Notes: generated by a model not told the origin, from the letters alone. 64,000 nt of DNA from Paraburkholderia sp. FT54 (GCF_031585635.1 NZ_CP134195.1:1550001-1614000); one strand, 5' to 3'; numbered from the stretch's first letter, positions 48,604 through 58,752 are shown. A program made the numbers and translations.

Positions 48604-50586
48604 ATGACAACTGGCTCGCGACGGGTTCCAACGCCTCGTGCACTCCGGTGCAGTGTGATTCGCAGACCCTCGCGTGACAGCCTTGCGATTGCGCCGCGTT
48701 CATGGCGCTCGGCCTGCGCCGCGATGATGTGCGGCGTGCTGGCCGTGGCCGGTTTGCTCGTGGCGCCGCGGGCGCATGCGGTCTATGCGATCGCGCAATA
48801 CGGCGAGCCGAAATATCCGGCGGATTTCAAGCACTTCGACTACGTCAACCCGGACGCGCCGAAAGGCGGCACGCTGGTGCTCGCCAATCCGAGCCGTCTC
48901 ACCAGCTTCGACAAATTCAATCCGTTCACGCTGCGCGGCAATACGGCGCCCGGTGTGGATCTGATGTTCGAAAGCCTGACTGTCGGCAGCAGCGACGAAG
49001 TGGCGTCCGCTTACGGGCTGCTCGCCGACGACATCAACATCGCGGCGGATGGCCTGTCGGCGACCTTCCACATCAATCCGCGCGCGCGGTTTTCGGACGG
49101 CGATCCGGTCACCGCCGACGACGTCAAGTTCTCGCTCGACACGCTGAAAAGCCCGCAAGCGGCGCCGCAATTCGCATCGATTTTCGGCGAGATCACGCGC
49201 GCGGTGGTGGTCGACCCGCACACCATTCGCTTTGAGTTTCACCAGCGCAATCGCGAGTTGCCGTTGCTCGCGGGCGGCATACCGGTGTTCTCGCGCAAGT
49301 GGGGGATGAAGCCGGACGGCAGCCGCATTCCATTCGATCAGCTTGCGTTCGAAAAGCCGATCGGCAGCGGGCCTTATCTGATCGAGCAATACGACAACGG
49401 CCGCACGATCACCTACCGGCGCGACCCGAATTACTGGGGCGCGGCGCTGCCGGTGCGCGTCGGCATGAATAACTTCGACCGCATCGTCTACAAGCTCTAT
49501 TCGGATAGCACGGCGCGGCTCGAAGCGTTCAAGGCGGGGGAGTACGACGCGCTGGTCGAATATGTCGCGCGCAACTGGGTGCGGCGTGATGTCGGCAAGA
49601 AGTTCGATAGCGGCGAGCTGATCAAACAGGTATTCCCGCAACATAACGGCACCGGCATGCAGGGCTTCATGCTGAACACGCGGCGGCCGTTGTTTCAGGA
49701 CGTGCGCGTGCGCAAGGCGCTTGATCTCGCGCTCGACTTTCAGTGGCTCAATCGGCAGTTGTTCTTCAATCAGTACACGCGTATCGACAGTTTCTTCGCC
49801 AACACCGATCTGCAGGCGAAGGGGCTGCCTTCGCCGGGTGAATTGGCCTTGCTGGAACCATGGCGCGCGAAGCTCGATCCGGCGGTGTTCGGGCCGCCGC
49901 CGAAGCAGCCGGATACCGATCCGCCCGGCTCGCTGCGCGCCAATCTGCTGCAAGCGCGCGCGCTGTTGCAGCAGGCCGGCTGGACCTACCGCGACGGCGC
50001 ATTGCGCAACGCCAGGGGCGAACCGTTCCGCTTCGAGATTCTCGACGACTCCGGCTCGTCCGCGCAGATGGAGCCGATCGTCGCAACCTTCATCCGTAAT
50101 CTGCAGAAGCTAGGCATCGAGGCTACGTTTCGCGTGTCGGATTTCGCGGTCTATCAGAAGCGTCTGGACGCATTCGATTTCGACACCACCACCATCCGCA
50201 TGCCGGACGTGCAAGTGCCCGGCTCGGAGCAGATCGAACGATTCGGCAGTAAGGCCGCGGGTACGCAGGGTTCCGATAACATGATCGGGCTGAAGTCGCC
50301 CGTGGTGGACGCGATCCTGAGCGCACTCGTGCATGCGCAGACGCGCGAGCAACTGGTCGACGCCACGCACGCGCTCGACCGTGTGCTGATGCATGGCTAC
50401 TACGTCGTGCCGCACTGGTACAGCGCGACGCATCGGGTGGCGTTCAAGCGCGGCCTTGCATGGCCGAAGACGCTGCCCCTGTACTATTCAGCGGAAGGCT
50501 GGATCACGTCGATGTGGTGGTTCGCGCAGCCACAAACGCAGCCACAAGCGCAATTGCAGCCGCAAGCACAGCCTCAGCCGCGCTAA
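48604..50586 (+). CDS. yejA: Peptide ABC transporter substrate-binding protein (YejA family)
   Basis: 660 residues from the ATG at 48604 (AAGG upstream). A long basic leader ends in a signal peptide ('AAMMCGVLAVAGLLVAPRAHA'). The mature part is an SBP_bac_5 lobe set starting 'YAIAQYGEPKYPADFKHFDY', with 'ARFSDGDPVTADDVKFSL' and 'FRFEILDDSGSSAQMEPIV'. These are features of YejA, the binding protein for peptides and the peptide-nucleotide antibiotic microcin C. The last ~17 residues are a Gln/Pro repeat ('QTQPQAQLQPQAQPQPR'), an unusual tail. It heads the yejA-B-E-F operon. Confidence 0.92.
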   Translation: MTTGSRRVPTPRALRCSVIRRPSRDSLAIAPRSWRSACAAMMCGVLAVAGLLVAPRAHAVYAIAQYGEPKYPADFKHFDYVNPDAPKGGTLVLANPSRLTSFDKFNPFTLRGNTAPGVDLMFESLTVGSSDEVASAYGLLADDINIAADGLSATFHINPRARFSDGDPVTADDVKFSLDTLKSPQAAPQFASIFGEITRAVVVDPHTIRFEFHQRNRELPLLAGGIPVFSRKWGMKPDGSRIPFDQLAFEKPIGSGPYLIEQYDNGRTITYRRDPNYWGAALPVRVGMNNFDRIVYKLYSDSTARLEAFKAGEYDALVEYVARNWVRRDVGKKFDSGELIKQVFPQHNGTGMQGFMLNTRRPLFQDVRVRKALDLALDFQWLNRQLFFNQYTRIDSFFANTDLQAKGLPSPGELALLEPWRAKLDPAVFGPPPKQPDTDPPGSLRANLLQARALLQQAGWTYRDGALRNARGEPFRFEILDDSGSSAQMEPIVATFIRNLQKLGIEATFRVSDFAVYQKRLDAFDFDTTTIRMPDVQVPGSEQIERFGSKAAGTQGSDNMIGLKSPVVDAILSALVHAQTREQLVDATHALDRVLMHGYYVVPHWYSATHRVAFKRGLAWPKTLPLYYSAEGWITSMWWFAQPQTQPQAQLQPQAQPQPR

Positions 50587-50626
50587 CGCGTCATTCATTC
50601 ACCGCCATCGCACCGGAAACGCCGCC

Positions 50627-51664
50627 ATGTGGAGCTACATCCTCAAACGCCTGCTGCTGATGATCCCGACCTTGCTCGGCGTGTTGACGCTGACCTTTGT
50701 CGTCATCCAGTTCGTTCCTGGTGGCCCGGTGGAGCAGATGCAGCACGAGTTGCGCAAGGGCGCGGAAAACGGCGCGCCGTTCGGCCTGCGCGCGCATAAC
50801 GGCGTCGACGCGCAGCAGATCGCGCAGCTCAAAGCGCTATATGGTTTCGACAAACCGCCGCTCGAGCGTTACGTGCTGATGCTCAAGCGCTTCTCGACCT
50901 TCGATCTCGGTCAGAGCTATTTCCGCCATCAAAGCGTGTGGTCGCTGATCGTCTCCAAGCTGCCGGTCTCGATCAGCATCGGCTTATGGACGTTCTTCCT
51001 GACGTATCTGATATCGGTGCCGCTCGGCATTGCGAAGGCGGTACGCAACGGCTCGCGCTTCGATGTCGCGACGAGTCTCGTGGTGCTGATCGGCTACGCG
51101 ATTCCTGGCTTCGTGCTGGGTGTGTTGCTGCTCGTGCTGTTCGGCGGCGGCACGTTCCTGCAGCTGTTTCCGCTGCGCAATCTCACTTCGGACAACTGGG
51201 CGCAACTGAGTGTGGCCGGCAAGATTCTCGACTATCTGTGGCATATCGCGTTGCCGATCACGGCCTCGGTGGTGGGCAGTTTCGCGGTCGTGACCATGCT
51301 GACGAAAAACGCTTTTCTCGATGAGATCCGCAAGCAATACGTGCTCACCGCGCGCGCCAAAGGTCTGTCGGAAAAGCGCGTGCTGTGGAAGCACGTGTTC
51401 CGCAATGCGCTGTTGCCGCTGATCGTCGGTTTTCCGGCCGCGTTTATCGGCGCGTTCTTCACCGGCAGTCTGCTGATCGAGACGCTGTTTTCGCTCGACG
51501 GCCTCGGGCTGCTGTCATACGAATCGGTGGTGCGGCGCGACTATCCGGTCGTGCTCGGCACGCTGTATCTGTTCACGCTGATCGGGCTCGCGACCAAGCT
51601 GATTTCCGATCTTTGCTATGTGTGGGTCGATCCCCGCATCCAATTCGAACAACTGGAGCGCTGA
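50627..51664 (+). CDS. yejB: Peptide ABC transporter permease YejB
   Basis: 345 residues from the ATG at 50627. Integral membrane subunit with six predicted helices. It has the DppB-type N-terminus ('YILKRLLLMIPTLLGVLTLT'), the long first periplasmic loop and the EAA ABC-contact motif in 'LTARAKGLSEKRVLWKHVF'. Its stop overlaps the yejE start by one base (TGATG). The trio YejB-YejE-YejF forms the importer channel and motor for substrates delivered by YejA. Confidence 0.95.
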   Translation: MWSYILKRLLLMIPTLLGVLTLTFVVIQFVPGGPVEQMQHELRKGAENGAPFGLRAHNGVDAQQIAQLKALYGFDKPPLERYVLMLKRFSTFDLGQSYFRHQSVWSLIVSKLPVSISIGLWTFFLTYLISVPLGIAKAVRNGSRFDVATSLVVLIGYAIPGFVLGVLLLVLFGGGTFLQLFPLRNLTSDNWAQLSVAGKILDYLWHIALPITASVVGSFAVVTMLTKNAFLDEIRKQYVLTARAKGLSEKRVLWKHVFRNALLPLIVGFPAAFIGAFFTGSLLIETLFSLDGLGLLSYESVVRRDYPVVLGTLYLFTLIGLATKLISDLCYVWVDPRIQFEQLER

Positions 51665-52770
51665 TGAATCGAGCCCGTCTTTCCGCCGATGCGTCGGCGC
51701 GCACCGAACCGGCCCGCGCGTTCGTCTCGCCTTCGCCCGCGCGCCGCGTGTGGCAGCGCTTTCGTCAGCAGCGGCTCGGCTACTGGAGTCTGATCGTGTT
51801 CGTCGTGGCGTTCGCGGCGAGTCTGGCCGGCCCGCTGTGGTCGAACGACAAGCCGCTCGTGGTGCGCTACGAAGGCAACCTGTATTTCCCGATGTTTAAG
51901 ACCTACGCCGAGACCACGTTCGGCGGCGACTTTCCGACGCCGGCCGATTACCTCGACCCGTATATCAAGCATCGTTTCGACGCGCCGGGCAATTTCGCCG
52001 TGTATCCGCCGAATCGTTACTACTACGACACGCTGAACTACTTTTCGAAGGCGCCGAACCCGGCGCCGCCGTCGCGCGACAATTGGCTCGGCACCGACGA
52101 CCGCGGCCGCGACCTGTTCGCGCGTCTTTTATACGGCTTCCGGGTCTCGGTGGAATTCGGTCTGGTGCTGACGCTGATCGGCACGATTCTTGGCATCGCG
52201 GCGGGGGCGGTGCAAGGTTATTTCGGAGGACGTACCGATATCGTCGGGCAGCGTCTGATCGAAATCTGGAGCGCCATGCCCGAGCTTTACCTGCTGATCA
52301 TCTTTTCGTCGATCTTCGAGCCGGGCTTCATTCTGCTGATCGTGTTGCTCTCGCTGTTCGGCTGGATCGGCTTGTCCGATTACGTGCGCGCCGAATTTCT
52401 ACGCAATCGCCACCAGGACTACGTGCGCGCGGCACGCGCGATGGGCTTGTCGAACTGGCAGATCATGTGGCGCCATGTGCTGCCCAACAGCCTCACGCCG
52501 GTGATCACATTCCTGCCGTTCCGCATGAGCGGCGCCATTCTCGCGCTGACGAGCCTCGACTTTCTCGGCCTGGGCGTGCCGTCGCCGACGCCGAGCCTTG
52601 GTGAACTGCTCGCGCAAGGCAAGGCGAATCTCGACGCGTGGTGGATTTCGCTGTCCACCTTCGGCGTGCTGGTGGCAATGCTATTGCTGCTGACCTTCAT
52701 GGGCGACGCGCTGCGCAACGCGCTCGATACCCGTATCTCCGATGCCATGCGCGCCGGAGGCAATCAATGA
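51664..52770 (+). CDS. yejE: Peptide ABC transporter permease YejE
   Basis: 368 residues from the ATG at 51664. DppC-type permease: helix 1 at ~39-59 ('YWSLIVFVVAFAASLAGPLW'), a large periplasmic insert ('FPMFKTYAETTFGGDFPTPA', ~75-140) typical of YejE, then 'HWLGTDD'-like 'NWLGTDDRGRDLFARLLYGF' and five more helices. The EAA loop reads 'VRAARAMGLSNWQIMWRHVL'. It overlaps yejB by 1 nt and yejF by 4 nt (ATGA), so all are translationally coupled. Confidence 0.95.
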   Translation: MNRARLSADASARTEPARAFVSPSPARRVWQRFRQQRLGYWSLIVFVVAFAASLAGPLWSNDKPLVVRYEGNLYFPMFKTYAETTFGGDFPTPADYLDPYIKHRFDAPGNFAVYPPNRYYYDTLNYFSKAPNPAPPSRDNWLGTDDRGRDLFARLLYGFRVSVEFGLVLTLIGTILGIAAGAVQGYFGGRTDIVGQRLIEIWSAMPELYLLIIFSSIFEPGFILLIVLLSLFGWIGLSDYVRAEFLRNRHQDYVRAARAMGLSNWQIMWRHVLPNSLTPVITFLPFRMSGAILALTSLDFLGLGVPSPTPSLGELLAQGKANLDAWWISLSTFGVLVAMLLLLTFMGDALRNALDTRISDAMRAGGNQ

Positions 52771-54401
52771 GCGCGAGCTTGCAGACCAACGCACAACCGG
52801 CCACGACGACGCCGCTGCTCGAACTGGACCATCTCCACGTGCGCTTCGGCGACACCGTCGCGGTCAGCGACGTCACGCTCGCGATCCAGCGCGGAGAGCG
52901 GGTGGCGCTGGTCGGCGAATCGGGTTCGGGCAAGAGCGTCACCGCGCTGTCGATCCTGCGTCTGTTGAGCGACGCGCAGGTGAGCGGTTCGATCCGTTTC
53001 GACGGCCAGGACCTGCTCGGCAAGAGCGAGCGCGAGATGCGCGGCTTGCGTGGCTCGGACATCGCGATGATCTTTCAGGAGCCGATGACCGCGCTCAATC
53101 CGCTCTACACAGTCGGCGACCAGATCGCGGAAACCGTCGTCGTGCATGACGGCGTGACGGCGAACGAGGCGCGCAAGCGCGCCGTGGCGCTGCTTGGACG
53201 CACCGGCATCGCCGAGCCGGGCAACCGCGTGAACAGCTATCCGCATCAGCTGTCGGGTGGCCAGCGCCAGCGCGCGATGATCGCGATGGCGCTGGCGTGC
53301 CGCCCACGTCTCCTGCTGGCTGACGAGCCGACCACGGCGCTCGACGTGACGATCCGCGCGCAGATCGTCGACCTGCTGCTGGAGTTGCAGCGCGACGAAG
53401 CGGAAAAACGCGGCATGGCCGTGCTGCTGATCACGCACGACCTGAACCTGGTGCGCCATTTCGCGCAACGCATCGCGGTGATGGAGAAGGGCGTTCTGGT
53501 GGAGAGCGGGCCGGTCGAGCGGGTGTTCGAGTCGCCGCAGCATCCGTACACGCAGCGTCTGCTGGCGAGCCGCCCGCAACGCACAGTGGTGCCGGTGTTG
53601 CCGATTTCTCCGGTGCTGCTGGAAGCACGCGGAATCTCGGTCGATTTCAAAACGAAGCTGCCGGGTTTCAGCGGCTGGTTTCACTCGGGGCGGTTTCGCG
53701 CCGTGGCGGATGCGAGCGTGTCGGTGCGTCAGGGCGAGACGCTGGGGATCGTCGGCGAATCGGGCTCGGGTAAATCGACGCTGGCGATGGCCTTGCTCGG
53801 TCTGCAACGCACCGTGCACGGCGAAATCGAGTTCCAGGGCAGGGCGCTCGGCAGCTATCGCGGCGCGGAACAGACGACCTTGCGGTCGAACATGCAGGTG
53901 GTCTTTCAGGACCCGTTCAGTTCGCTTTCGCCGCGCCAGACGATCGAACGGATCGTTGGCGAAGGGCTCGCGCTCCACCGGCCGGCCATGACGCCGCACG
54001 CGCGCCGCGACAAGGTGGTCACGGTGCTGCGCGAAGTCGGCCTCGACCGCACGGTGCTGCAGCGCTATCCGCACGAGTTCTCCGGCGGGCAGCGTCAACG
54101 GATCGCGATCGCGCGCGCGCTGGTGCTAGAGCCGCGCATCCTGATCCTCGACGAACCGACCAGCGCGCTCGACGTTTCCATTCAACAGCAGGTGCTGAAA
54201 CTGCTCGCGGGGTTGCAGCAGAAGTACAATCTCGGCTTCGTTTTTATTAGCCACGACTTGGCGGTCATCGGGGCGATGGCGCATCGTGTCGCGGTTATGC
54301 AAAACGGTTCGATCGTCGAAAGCGGCGAGGTTGAGCAGATTTTTGCGACACCCGCGCACCCCTACACTCGAAAGCTGCTGAAAGCCGCGCTGGACCATTG
54401 A
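52767..54401 (+). CDS. yejF: Peptide ABC transporter ATP-binding protein YejF (fused duplicate)
   Basis: 544 residues with two complete ABC ATPase halves. Half 1: Walker A '[15 protein letters not shown]' (~49), signature '[15 protein letters not shown]', Walker B '[15 protein letters not shown]'. Half 2: Walker A '[15 protein letters not shown]' (~329), signature '[16 protein letters not shown]', Walker B '[15 protein letters not shown]'. OppD and OppF functions are thus on one chain, as in E. coli YejF. The oligopeptide-type C-terminal '[12 protein letters not shown]' and '[12 protein letters not shown]' follow each half. It ends the operon. Confidence 0.95.
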   Translation: MSASLQTNAQPATTTPLLELDHLHVRFGDTVAVSDVTLAIQRGERVALVGESGSGKSVTALSILRLLSDAQVSGSIRFDGQDLLGKSEREMRGLRGSDIAMIFQEPMTALNPLYTVGDQIAETVVVHDGVTANEARKRAVALLGRTGIAEPGNRVNSYPHQLSGGQRQRAMIAMALACRPRLLLADEPTTALDVTIRAQIVDLLLELQRDEAEKRGMAVLLITHDLNLVRHFAQRIAVMEKGVLVESGPVERVFESPQHPYTQRLLASRPQRTVVPVLPISPVLLEARGISVDFKTKLPGFSGWFHSGRFRAVADASVSVRQGETLGIVGESGSGKSTLAMALLGLQRTVHGEIEFQGRALGSYRGAEQTTLRSNMQVVFQDPFSSLSPRQTIERIVGEGLALHRPAMTPHARRDKVVTVLREVGLDRTVLQRYPHEFSGGQRQRIAIARALVLEPRILILDEPTSALDVSIQQQVLKLLAGLQQKYNLGFVFISHDLAVIGAMAHRVAVMQNGSIVESGEVEQIFATPAHPYTRKLLKAALDH

Positions 54402-54537
54402 TTTCCCGCTTTTTCACCAATTGGGTGCGTGTCTCGATTGTATTTTTCTATTTGTTTTGACACGTGAATACTTACTGGCTAGTATCGACCAAACTTTTTC
54501 CGTAGACCCCTGATTTTTAGGCAAAAAATACCGACCA

Positions 54538-55215
54538 ATGCAGCACAGAAACCTAACCCAGGCTTGCACGCGCGTCGTCGCCGGGATGTTCATTGGCGTC
54601 TTGATGGCAGCAGCTCCCGGCGCGTTCGCCGACGAAGTAAGCAGTTTCAATCAGAATGCCTCATATTCGACCCCCAGCGGGTCGAATTCGTTGTCCACTC
54701 CCGCTCCCACTCCCACTACGCAAGCAGCCGCTCCGGATAGCGATGGCGGCGCCAAATCGTTCCTTTCCGGCATGGCCGGCAAAGCAGGCGACGTGGTCGT
54801 CGGCGCGCTGAACATGATCGGCGTGCGCTACCGTTGGGGTGGCAACACTCCGGATTCGGGGCTCGATTGCAGCGGATTCGTCCGCTACGTGTTCCAGGAC
54901 ACCCTTGGTATGGCGCTGCCGCGCCGCGCCGAGGAAATGAGCCGCGTCGGCGAGAAGGTTCGCGTGAGCGACCTGAAGCCGGGCGATCTGGTGTTCTTCA
55001 ACACCATGCGCCGCACGTTCTCGCACGTCGGCATCTATATCGGCGACAATAAGTTCGTGCATTCGCCCTCCACGGGCAGCACGATCCGTGTCGACGACAT
55101 GGATGACGGCTACTGGGAAAAGCGCTTTACCGGCGCGCGGCGGATCGAGGCGTCGTATCAGGACGGCCAGGATCTGCGCAAGCGCGTGAACGCGGCAATC
55201 GGCGGCAATCAATAA
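54538..55215 (+). CDS. NlpC/P60 family cell-wall endopeptidase
   Basis: 225 residues. The signal peptide ('GMFIGVLMAAAPGAFADEVS', cut after AFA) is followed by a Ser/Thr/Pro-rich linker and the C40 cysteine peptidase domain (~88-205). The catalytic Cys is in 'GLDCSGFVRYVF' (~111), the His in 'FSHVGIYIGDNKFVHSPS' (~163). 'YRWGGNTPDSG' is a signature at ~98. Such enzymes cut peptide stems of murein and usually remodel the wall during growth or division. No SH3 targeting domain is present. The gene stands alone after yejF, with a bidirectional terminator behind. Confidence 0.92.
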   Translation: MQHRNLTQACTRVVAGMFIGVLMAAAPGAFADEVSSFNQNASYSTPSGSNSLSTPAPTPTTQAAAPDSDGGAKSFLSGMAGKAGDVVVGALNMIGVRYRWGGNTPDSGLDCSGFVRYVFQDTLGMALPRRAEEMSRVGEKVRVSDLKPGDLVFFNTMRRTFSHVGIYIGDNKFVHSPSTGSTIRVDDMDDGYWEKRFTGARRIEASYQDGQDLRKRVNAAIGGNQ

Positions 55216-55248
55216 GATTGCGTTGGCGGTCCCGCGGCGTAAAAAAAG

Positions 55249-55274
55249 CCTGCTTCGAACGAAGCAGGTTTTTT
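55249..55274. terminator. Bidirectional terminator between the NlpC/P60 and patatin genes
   Basis: CCTGCTTC-GAAC-GAAGCAGG with an A-run before (55241-55247) and a T-run after (55269-55274): functional on both strands, between convergent genes. Confidence 0.9.
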
Positions 55275-55321
55275 GTATTTGAGCGGCTGGCCAGGCCGCT
55301 CTAAGGACCGTTTCGGTCCGG

Positions 55322-56290
55322 TCAGGCCGCGGCCCGACTTGCCGCCGCCAGCTTGCGTTGCAGTTCCGGCATCATCTTCGCCACCGCTTCCTCGCCGGCC
55401 AGAATCGCCGCATTGCGCTGCGAGAAATCACTGCCGCTCATTGCAGCCAGATTCGGGCGGATCACGATATCGGCGTACTTGTCGAGTTCATAGGCCTTGA
55501 TCGTCTGACCCATGATCGTGAAGGTCTGCATCAGCACGTCGAACGAACTGGCCGTCAGGCCGCTTTCCGGACGCTGCGAGATATCCACGGCGATCACGAA
55601 ATCCGCGCCCATCTTGCGCGCGAACGACGCCGGCACCGGGCTCACCAGACCGCCGTCCACATACTCATGGCCGCCGATTTTCACCGGCTCGAAAATCGAC
55701 GGCACGCTGCACGACGCGCGCACCGCGATACCAGTGTTGCCGCGCTGGAACAGGATTGGCTGGCCGGTCTTCAGGTCCGTGGCGACCACGCCGAGCGGCT
55801 TGGCCATCTTTTCGATCGGACGGTTGTTGAGCGTCGCGTTCAGGTAGTTCTGCAGCGCGACGCCTTGCAGAAAGCCGCGCGTGCGAAATGGCATGGCCCA
55901 GTCGCTGATCGACGCTTCGTCCATGGTCAGCGCGAGCTTGTTCAGCGCAAAGCCGTTCATGCCCGACGCGTACAGCGCGCCCACCACCGAGCCCGCGCTG
56001 GTGCCGGCCACCAGATCGACCTGGATATTGCGCGCCTCGAGCCCCTTGATCACGCCGATGTGCGCGAAGCCGCGCGCGGCGCCACCACCCAGCGCGAGCG
56101 CGACGCGCAGCGGCCGCTGCGGCTTGTCGAGCGGCGGCGTGGGCGTAACGGGCGTAACGGGCGTGACGGGTGTAACGGCGACGGGCGTGCCGTCGGTCTT
56201 GCTGCCGGTCGTGGTGCAGGCGGCCAGCACGGCGGAGGCGGCGGCCAGTGAAAAGTTGCGGCGGGCGAGGCTAGGCGATGAGGGCTTCAA
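55322..56290 (-). CDS. Patatin-like phospholipase lipoprotein
   Basis: 322 residues if started at the TTG at 56290, which has GGAG 7-10 nt upstream. A further TTG at 56317 would add nine. A twin-Arg-like 'LARRNFSLAAASAVLAAC' ends in a lipobox Cys. A VTP-repeat linker follows. The patatin domain has the oxyanion 'LALGGGAARGFAHIGV', nucleophile elbow 'GTSAGSVVGALY' and 'YVDGGLVSPVPA' supplying the Asp. It should hydrolyse acyl chains of lipids at the envelope. The catalytic dyad is intact. The low-complexity linker comes from a 9-bp repeat (56141-56176). Confidence 0.9.
   Translation of the reverse strand: MKPSSPSLARRNFSLAAASAVLAACTTTGSKTDGTPVAVTPVTPVTPVTPTPPLDKPQRPLRVALALGGGAARGFAHIGVIKGLEARNIQVDLVAGTSAGSVVGALYASGMNGFALNKLALTMDEASISDWAMPFRTRGFLQGVALQNYLNATLNNRPIEKMAKPLGVVATDLKTGQPILFQRGNTGIAVRASCSVPSIFEPVKIGGHEYVDGGLVSPVPASFARKMGADFVIAVDISQRPESGLTASSFDVLMQTFTIMGQTIKAYELDKYADIVIRPNLAAMSGSDFSQRNAAILAGEEAVAKMMPELQRKLAAASRAAA
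56141..56176 (-). repeat. 9-bp tandem repeat coding a VTP array
   Basis: Four consecutive 9-mers on the plus strand: GGGCGTAAC, GGGCGTAAC, GGGCGTGAC, GGGTGTAAC. They encode the Val-Thr-Pro units of the patatin lipoprotein linker. Copy-number change would keep the frame. Confidence 0.9.
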
Positions 56291-56697
56291 CGAATTCTCC
56301 AGCAACGGCGCGGGCAACGCACTCGGCGTCGCCGGTGGCCGCGATCAGGCGGATAGTCAGGCGGACGGGATCGCCAGCGGCGATGCCATGCGCTGTGGAT
56401 CTATCTCCGGCCGCAGCGCGGGCACATCATAAAGCAAAGCTCAGCGCGCGCGGCGGCGCGGTAATGAAACGTTGCAGAGGACGCCTTCAGGCGCCGTGCA
56501 GCGCGGCGTGCACGTCGCACTTGGCCATTCGGACGAGGGCAGGAAAGACGCTTCTCGAAGGTATAATTCGGCTCTCGCATTTATTTCCTTCGTGCCCATG
56601 CACGGCGTTGTTCTGCCGAATGGGCGCGCTCCGCTGCCGCGCTTCACGGGCGATGTCAGTCCTCAGGCGCCGGCGCCCGTCTTCCGAGTAACCGCTA
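56291..56697. other. Divergent intergenic region between patatin and gltX
   Basis: About 400 bp with no supported gene. The plus strand has a perfect TATAAT at 56562-56567, a candidate -10 for gltX giving a leader of ~120 nt, but no -35 at the right distance is convincing. The open frames that cross it have no start signals or family likeness. Confidence 0.4.
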
Positions 56698-58107
56698 ATG
56701 ACCACCTCCGTTCGTACCCGTTTCGCACCGAGTCCCACCGGCTTCATCCACCTCGGCAACATTCGCTCCGCGCTTTATCCGTGGGCGTTCGCGCGCAAGA
56801 TGAAAGGGACCTTCGTGCTGCGGATCGAGGACACCGACGTCGAGCGCTCCACCACCGAATCCGTCGAAGCCATTCTCGAAGGCATGGCGTGGCTCGGCCT
56901 CGATTTCGACGAAGGCCCGTTCTACCAGATGCAGCGCATGGACCGCTACCGCGAAGTGCTCAAAGAGATGCAGGACGCGGGGCTGGTGTACCCGTGCTAC
57001 ATGTCGACGGAAGAACTCGACGCACTGCGCGAGCGTCAGCGCGAAGCCGGCGAAAAGCCGCGCTATGACGGCACGTGGCGTCCGGAGCCGGGAAAGGTTC
57101 TGCCGGAGCCGCCGGCGGGCGTGCAGCCGGTGCTGCGCTTTCGCAACCCGCTCACCGGCGTGGTGGCGTGGGACGACGCCGTGAAAGGCCGCATCGAGAT
57201 CTCGAACGAGGAGCTCGACGACCTGGTGATCGCGCGTCCGGACGGCACGCCGACCTACAACTTCTGCGTGGTGGTCGACGATCTGGACATGCGCATCACG
57301 CACGTGATTCGCGGCGACGATCACGTCAACAACACGCCACGGCAGATCAACATTCTGCGCGCGCTCGGCGGCGAGCCGCCGGTCTACGCGCACTTGCCGA
57401 CTGTGCTGAACGAGCAGGGCGAGAAGATGAGCAAGCGCCACGGCGCCATGAGCGTGATGGGTTATCGCGACGCCGGTTTCCTGCCGGAAGCAGTGGTCAA
57501 CTATCTGGCGCGCCTCGGCTGGTCGCATGGCGACGCGGAAATTTTCTCGCGGGAGCAGTTCGTCGAGTGGTTCGATCTGGAGCATCTGGGCAAGTCCCCG
57601 GCGCAATACGACTACGACAAGCTGAACTGGCTGAATGCGCACTACATCAAGGAAGCGGATAACCAGCGTCTCGCCGGGCTGGCCGAGCCGTTCTTCACCG
57701 AACTGGGTATCGACGCAGCCGCGCTCGCCCAGGGCGCCGATCTGACGGCCGTCGTGGGCTTGCTGAAGGACCGGGCGTCGACGGTGAAGGAAATCGCGGA
57801 GAACGCCGCGATGTTCTATCGCACGCCGGCGCCGGATGCCGAAGCCGTTGCGCAGCATGTGACCGAGGTGGTGCGTCCGGCGCTCGCCGATCTGGCGGCC
57901 GCGCTCAAGACCGTGGAATGGAGCAAGGAAGCCATCGCCGCCGCATTGAAGGCGACGCTCGGCGCGCACAAGCTGAAGATGCCGCAGTTGGCCATGCCGG
58001 TGCGTCTGCTGGTGGCGGGCACGACGCATACGCCGTCGATCGACAGCGTGCTGATGCTGTTCGGGCGCGATGTCGTCGTGGGCCGTATCGAAAAAGCGCT
58101 GGCCTGA
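56698..58107 (+). CDS. gltX: Glutamyl-tRNA synthetase
   Basis: Class I synthetase, 469 residues. The HIGH-type box is '[19 protein letters not shown]' (~9-27). '[19 protein letters not shown]' is the Rossmann core and '[12 protein letters not shown]' the KMSKS loop (~243). The C-terminal anticodon domain ends 'VVGRIEKAL'. Compared with E. coli GluRS the zinc site is not conserved: the E. coli Cys-x-Cys is '[10 protein letters not shown]' here, with a single Cys. Many GluRS enzymes lack it. The gene is directly upstream of tRNA genes including two for tRNA-Glu. Confidence 0.96.
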   Translation: MTTSVRTRFAPSPTGFIHLGNIRSALYPWAFARKMKGTFVLRIEDTDVERSTTESVEAILEGMAWLGLDFDEGPFYQMQRMDRYREVLKEMQDAGLVYPCYMSTEELDALRERQREAGEKPRYDGTWRPEPGKVLPEPPAGVQPVLRFRNPLTGVVAWDDAVKGRIEISNEELDDLVIARPDGTPTYNFCVVVDDLDMRITHVIRGDDHVNNTPRQINILRALGGEPPVYAHLPTVLNEQGEKMSKRHGAMSVMGYRDAGFLPEAVVNYLARLGWSHGDAEIFSREQFVEWFDLEHLGKSPAQYDYDKLNWLNAHYIKEADNQRLAGLAEPFFTELGIDAAALAQGADLTAVVGLLKDRASTVKEIAENAAMFYRTPAPDAEAVAQHVTEVVRPALADLAAALKTVEWSKEAIAAALKATLGAHKLKMPQLAMPVRLLVAGTTHTPSIDSVLMLFGRDVVVGRIEKALA

Positions 58108-58181
58108 GCGCGTTCGCGCGTGCCTTGAGAGGGTTTGCATGCGCCTTGTGAAAAAAGACGCATGCAATTGCTCAAAGGGTA

Positions 58182-58210
58182 TTTACAAAGCGCAAATTGG
58201 CCTCTAGAAT
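58182..58210 (+). promoter_or_regulatory. Promoter of the tRNA cluster
   Basis: TTTACA (58182-58187), a 17-nt spacer and TAGAAT (58205-58210). Good sigma-70 match, 19 bp before tRNA-Ala. Confidence 0.8.
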
Positions 58211-58229
58211 CTCGTTTCTGTTCTGCAAG

Positions 58230-58305
<76 letters not shown>

Positions 58306-58354
58306 TCAGAGCAGAATGAAGTCGTTCCGAAGTCTGGAGTTGTAGCAAAAAGAC

Positions 58355-58383
58355 TTCACAAACAGTTGTAACGTAGTTAGAAT
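58355..58383 (+). promoter_or_regulatory. Internal promoter before tRNA-Glu
   Basis: TTCACA (58355-58360), exactly 17 nt, then TAGAAT (58378-58383), the same -10 as the upstream tRNA-Ala promoter. It lies 75 bp before the first tRNA-Glu. Confidence 0.7.
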
Positions 58384-58458
58384 ATCGGTCTTTGCTGCTG
58401 ACCAAGCAGAAGTTAGCGTGAGTTGGTAGCAAGATAAAGACAGATCTGAAAAGATTAT

Positions 58459-58534
58459 GTCCCCTTCGTCTAGAGGCCTAGGACATCACCCTTTCACGGT
58501 GAGTACAGGGGTTCGAATCCCCTAGGGGACGCCA
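58459..58534 (+). tRNA. tRNA-Glu (anticodon TTC), copy 1
   Basis: 76 nt. Acceptor GTCCCCT / AGGGGAC, anticodon loop CTTTCAC between CACC and GGTG, T-arm GGGTTCGAATCCC, encoded CCA. Differs from copy 2 at acceptor position 4. Confidence 0.97.
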
Positions 58535-58637
58535 AACATCAGCGTCGCTTTAATGTTCGAAGCATGCTTCGAGTAGCAGTAAAGCAGCGCAGCTTGCAGA
58601 GAAATAACCGACGCTCGCAAGCTAGGGTGTAAAGACT

Positions 58638-58714
58638 GGAGTGGTAGTTCAGTCGGTTAGAATACCGGCCTGTCACGCCGGGGGTCGCGGGTTCGAGTCC
58701 CGTCCACTCCGCCA
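58638..58714 (+). tRNA. tRNA-Asp (anticodon GTC), copy 1
   Basis: 77 nt. Acceptor GGAGTGG / CCACTCC, anticodon GTC in CCTGTCACG, T-arm GGGTTCGAGTCCC, encoded CCA. Confidence 0.97.
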
Positions 58715-58717
58715 GAC

Positions 58718-58752
58718 AAAGCCCGTTCATCAAAACTTGAACGGGCTTTTTC
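58718..58752 (+). terminator. Terminator inside the tRNA cluster
   Basis: AAAGCCCGTTCA / TGAACGGGCTTT stem (58718-58729 with 58738-58749), an 8-nt loop and a T-run. It separates the first Glu-Asp pair from the second. Confidence 0.85.
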
